The notes below the pieces were generated by a model. That model was not told where the DNA came from, did not search any database, and was given only the letters and a program-made list of their open reading frames with translations. Below are positions 5,450 through 7,607 of a DNA stretch of 7,607 nucleotides, piece after piece. Source of the DNA: Gemmatimonadota bacterium. Lineage in GTDB: Bacteria; Gemmatimonadota; Gemmatimonadetes; Longimicrobiales; Gaopeijiaceae. The DNA is taken from positions 1 to 7,607 of the forward strand of contig JACQVC010000036.1 in NCBI GenBank assembly GCA_016209995.1. Reading direction: 5' to 3'. Position 1 is the stretch's first letter. Every line of letters starts with the position of its first letter. Both the position numbers and the translations under genes were made by a program.

Positions 5450-6925
5450 ATGGCCTACCGCGACCTGCAGGAGTTCATCACCACGCTCGACGAAGCGGGC
5501 GAGCTTGTCCGCATCCGCGAGCCGGTGTCTGTGATACTCGAGATCACGGAGGTTGCGGATCGGGTCATGAAGTCGCCCGGCGGTGGGAAGGCGCTTCTGT
5601 TCGAGAGGCCGCTCCTGCCGGGAGGCATCCCGAGCGCGTTCCCGCTGGCGATCAACCTGTTTGGCTCGGCGAGGCGGATGGCCATGGCGCTCAGGGTCGA
5701 GAGCGTCGAGGAGCACGCGAGCCGGATTGCCGAGCTGCTATCGCCTCAGCTTCCGAAGGGTGTGGTAGAGACCGTGCAGGCCATTCCCCGACTGGCGGAG
5801 CTGCTCAAGGTCCCGCCGCGTAGCTATCGGGGTCAGCCTCCGGTTCAGGACATCATTGTGGAGGGGGAGGCGCTGGATATCGGGCGGTTACCCGTGCAGC
5901 ACTGCTGGCCGAAGGACGCGGGGCGGTTCATCACGTACCCCATGGTCCTGACGCGTGACCCGGAAACGGGAATCCAGAACGTGGGGCTGTACCGTATGCA
6001 GCTCCTGGGTCCGCGGGCGGCGATCATGCACTGGCAGCGCCACAAGGGCGGGGCCGCTCACTTCCGGCGCTATCGCGACCGCGGCGAGCAGCGGATGCCC
6101 GTGGTCGTGGCGCTCGGTTGCGATCCGGCCACGATGTACGCGCAGAGCGCGCCGCTGCCACCCGGAATCGACGAGTTCCTGTTCTCCGGATTCCTGGCCA
6201 AGCAGCCCGTGCTGACGTTCGAGTCGGCGGATGGGCTCCAGGTGCCGGCGCACGCGGAGATCGTGCTCGAGGGATACGTGGATCCGAGTGAGCCGCTGGC
6301 ACTGGAGGGCCCGTTCGGCGACCACACCGCGTTCTACACGACGGCCGACTATTTCCCCGTCTTTCACGTGGAGCGTCTCACCCATCGCGAGCGCGCCGTC
6401 TATCCGTCCACGATCGTCGGCCTTCCGCCAATGGAGGACTACTACCTCGGCAACGCCACGGAGCGGATCTTCTTGCCGCTGCTTCGCCTGACGATGCCCG
6501 AGATCGTGGACTATCACATGCCGCCGGAAGGCATCTTCCACAACCTCGTTTTCGTTAGCATTCGCAAGGAGTATCCCGGTCAGGCGTGGAAGGTCATGAA
6601 CGGACTCTGGGGCCAGGGGCTGTTGGCGCTGGCGAAAGTCATCATCGTGCTCGACCACCACGTGAACGTGCAGGATCCCATCGAGGCCTGGTGCATCGCG
6701 CTGAACAACATCGATCCCGAGCGCGATGTGCGGTTCACGCTGGGTCCGGCGGACGATCTGGACCACGCAGCCAGGGGACCCGCCTACGGCTCGAAGATGG
6801 GGATCGATGCCACGCGCAAGTGGCCGGAGGAAGGGTTCACGCGCGAGTGGCCTGAGCGGATCGCGATGGACCCGGCCGTGAAGGCCCGCATCGATGAGAT
6901 GTGGGGGAGGCTGGGGATCCCGTGA
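5450..6925 (+). CDS. UbiD-family prenylated-FMN decarboxylase, probably menaquinone-pathway (MqnL-type)
   Basis: A 491-residue protein collinear with Escherichia coli UbiD (497 residues) from YRDLQEFITTLDEAGEL at the N-terminus to SKMGIDATRKWP and the closing IDEMWGRL. UbiD enzymes decarboxylate aromatic acids using prenylated FMN made by a UbiX partner. Recognisable blocks are LEITEVADRV, QHCWPKDAGRFITYP (residues about 151-165), NVGLYRMQLLG (Arg182; this arginine block binds the cofactor), the acidic AEIVLEGY segment (Glu270, Glu274), EGPFGDHT (286-293) and the metal/phosphate-binding surroundings. All expected acidic and basic positions appear present, so it is probably active. The start ATG lies 6 nt after the menG stop with no clear ribosome site, suggesting translational coupling. 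The stop overlaps the next start (GTGA). The substrate follows from context: between a MenG and an MqnP-like UbiA, a prenylated dihydroxynaphthoate is most likely, though 4-hydroxy-3-polyprenylbenzoate (ubiquinone) is the family's other classic substrate. Confidence 0.9.
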   Translation: MAYRDLQEFITTLDEAGELVRIREPVSVILEITEVADRVMKSPGGGKALLFERPLLPGGIPSAFPLAINLFGSARRMAMALRVESVEEHASRIAELLSPQLPKGVVETVQAIPRLAELLKVPPRSYRGQPPVQDIIVEGEALDIGRLPVQHCWPKDAGRFITYPMVLTRDPETGIQNVGLYRMQLLGPRAAIMHWQRHKGGAAHFRRYRDRGEQRMPVVVALGCDPATMYAQSAPLPPGIDEFLFSGFLAKQPVLTFESADGLQVPAHAEIVLEGYVDPSEPLALEGPFGDHTAFYTTADYFPVFHVERLTHRERAVYPSTIVGLPPMEDYYLGNATERIFLPLLRLTMPEIVDYHMPPEGIFHNLVFVSIRKEYPGQAWKVMNGLWGQGLLALAKVIIVLDHHVNVQDPIEAWCIALNNIDPERDVRFTLGPADDLDHAARGPAYGSKMGIDATRKWPEEGFTREWPERIAMDPAVKARIDEMWGRLGIP

Positions 6926-7607
6926 GCGCACGCGCGCACGCGACGACCCGACGGGAAGGGCAGACCTTCGCGGGCAGCGGTTGGGTCGCCCGCTACGCCA
7001 GCTTCGTCAAGCTGCCGCATACGCTGTTCGCGCTGCCGTTCGCGGGGCTGGGCGTCGTGCTGGCCAGTTACGAGCACGCGGTGACAGTCGTGGACGTCGC
7101 GCTCATCGTGCTGGCGTTCAGCGCGGCTAGGTTCGCGGCGATGGCCTTCAATCGCGTTGCGGATCGTAAGCTCGACGCGCTGAACCCGCGTACGGCCCGT
7201 CGCGAGCTGGTGACCGGCGCGATTTCCGTGCGCGCGGCCGCGTGGTCCGTGGTGATGGCCTCGGGCGTTTTCGTGACCACGGCGTTCGCGCTGAATCCGC
7301 TGGTGGGGTGGCTGTCGCCCGTGGCGTTGGCGTGGGTGCTGCTCTACGCCTACACAAAGCGGTTCACCGAGCTGACTCACACGCTGTTGGGAATGTCGCT
7401 GGGGATCGCGCCCGTTGGGGGCTACCTGGCTATCGCGGGCGCGTGGCCGCAGCCGTGGTATTCACCCGTTGTGCTGGCGCTCGCCGTGGCGTTCTGGGTG
7501 TCCGGCTTCGACGTGATCTACTCGCTTCAGGACGTCCAGTTCGACCGCGCGCACGGGCTACATTCCATTCCGGCACGCACGGGACACGGCGGCGGACTGC
7601 TGTGGGC
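6922..7607 (+). CDS. UbiA-family prenyltransferase, MqnP-like, 3' end outside window
   Basis: The frame is open from the GTG at 6922 to the right edge; 228 complete codons are visible and the C-terminal part is missing. The GTG overlaps the ubiD-type stop by 4 nt and follows GGAGG (6906-6910) and GGGGA (6913-6917). UbiA enzymes are polytopic inner-membrane proteins that attach a polyprenyl chain to an aromatic acceptor using two Mg-binding Asp-rich motifs, both seen here. The first is NRVADRKLDALNPRT (Asn77, Asp81, Asp85) and the second DVQFDRAHGLHSIPA (Asp204, Asp208). Other family marks are FVKLPHTLFALPFAGLG (about 28-44), a YTKRFT block (144-149), LGIAPVGGYLAIAG (about 160-173) and FWVSGFDVIYSLQD (191-204). 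These marks agree best with the prenyltransferases of 1,4-dihydroxy-6-naphthoate in the futalosine menaquinone route (MqnP), rather than 4-hydroxybenzoate UbiA or MenA. Several transmembrane helices are evident between the motifs. Subfamily choice is from memory of motifs. Confidence 0.87.
   Translation, partial: MSARAHATTRREGQTFAGSGWVARYASFVKLPHTLFALPFAGLGVVLASYEHAVTVVDVALIVLAFSAARFAAMAFNRVADRKLDALNPRTARRELVTGAISVRAAAWSVVMASGVFVTTAFALNPLVGWLSPVALAWVLLYAYTKRFTELTHTLLGMSLGIAPVGGYLAIAGAWPQPWYSPVVLALAVAFWVSGFDVIYSLQDVQFDRAHGLHSIPARTGHGGGLLW

Noticed and set aside
4592..5716. A 374-codon minus-strand frame opposite menG and the start of the ubiD-type gene
   Set aside because: It spans a gene junction antisense to two clearly recognised enzymes, and its product is a low-complexity Arg/Pro/His/Gln sequence.
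5888..6931. A 347-codon minus-strand frame opposite the ubiD-type gene
   Set aside because: Antisense shadow of a well-conserved enzyme; His/Arg-rich product without recognisable motifs.

Overview
The window is GC-rich bacterial chromosome. It has short intergenic gaps, strong third-position G/C preference and many long antisense shadow frames. The gene set suggests a Gram-negative-type bacterium that respires with menaquinone. An ECF sigma / zinc anti-sigma pair, a secreted bactofilin-like protein and a UbiA/UbiD/MenG cluster together fit something like Gemmatimonadota. That placement is a guess from gene style; no marker gene here settles it.

Layout from the left. (1) The 3' end of a SAM hydrolase (SAM hydroxide adenosyltransferase, DUF62-type) on +, ending at 319. 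(2) Facing it, a five-gene minus-strand block read from 4392 down to 345: ECF sigma factor, membrane-anchored zinc-finger anti-sigma factor, an exported bactofilin-like protein with several membrane helices, an exported beta-repeat protein of the toastrack / DUF4097-like type, and a small two-helix membrane protein. The middle three genes overlap or are translationally coupled. A near-perfect TGAAAC-N17-CGTA motif lies just upstream of the sigma gene, as expected for ECF autoregulation. A stable 13-bp hairpin separates the fourth and fifth genes. (3) A short divergent region (about 4393-4633), then a plus-strand operon of late menaquinone-synthesis genes: a MenG/UbiE methyltransferase, a UbiD-family decarboxylase and a UbiA-family prenyltransferase that runs off the right edge. 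These are packed with a 6-nt gap and a 4-nt overlap.

How the genes may work together. The plus-strand operon supplies prenylation, decarboxylation and C-methylation of the menaquinone head group. The UbiA sequence resembles the 1,4-dihydroxy-6-naphthoate (futalosine-route) MqnP type, so the UbiD protein is probably the MqnL-type decarboxylase. The minus-strand block looks like a self-contained envelope-sensing regulon: the sigma factor is held by its membrane anti-sigma factor and drives its own operon, whose other products are all membrane or extracytoplasmic proteins. This cassette is the least ordinary part of the window.

No stretch longer than 300 bases lacks a gene. The 116-base gap between the sigma and anti-sigma genes (3647-3762) holds only the anti-sigma ribosome binding site as far as can be seen. 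No tRNA, rRNA, CRISPR array or insertion sequence was found.
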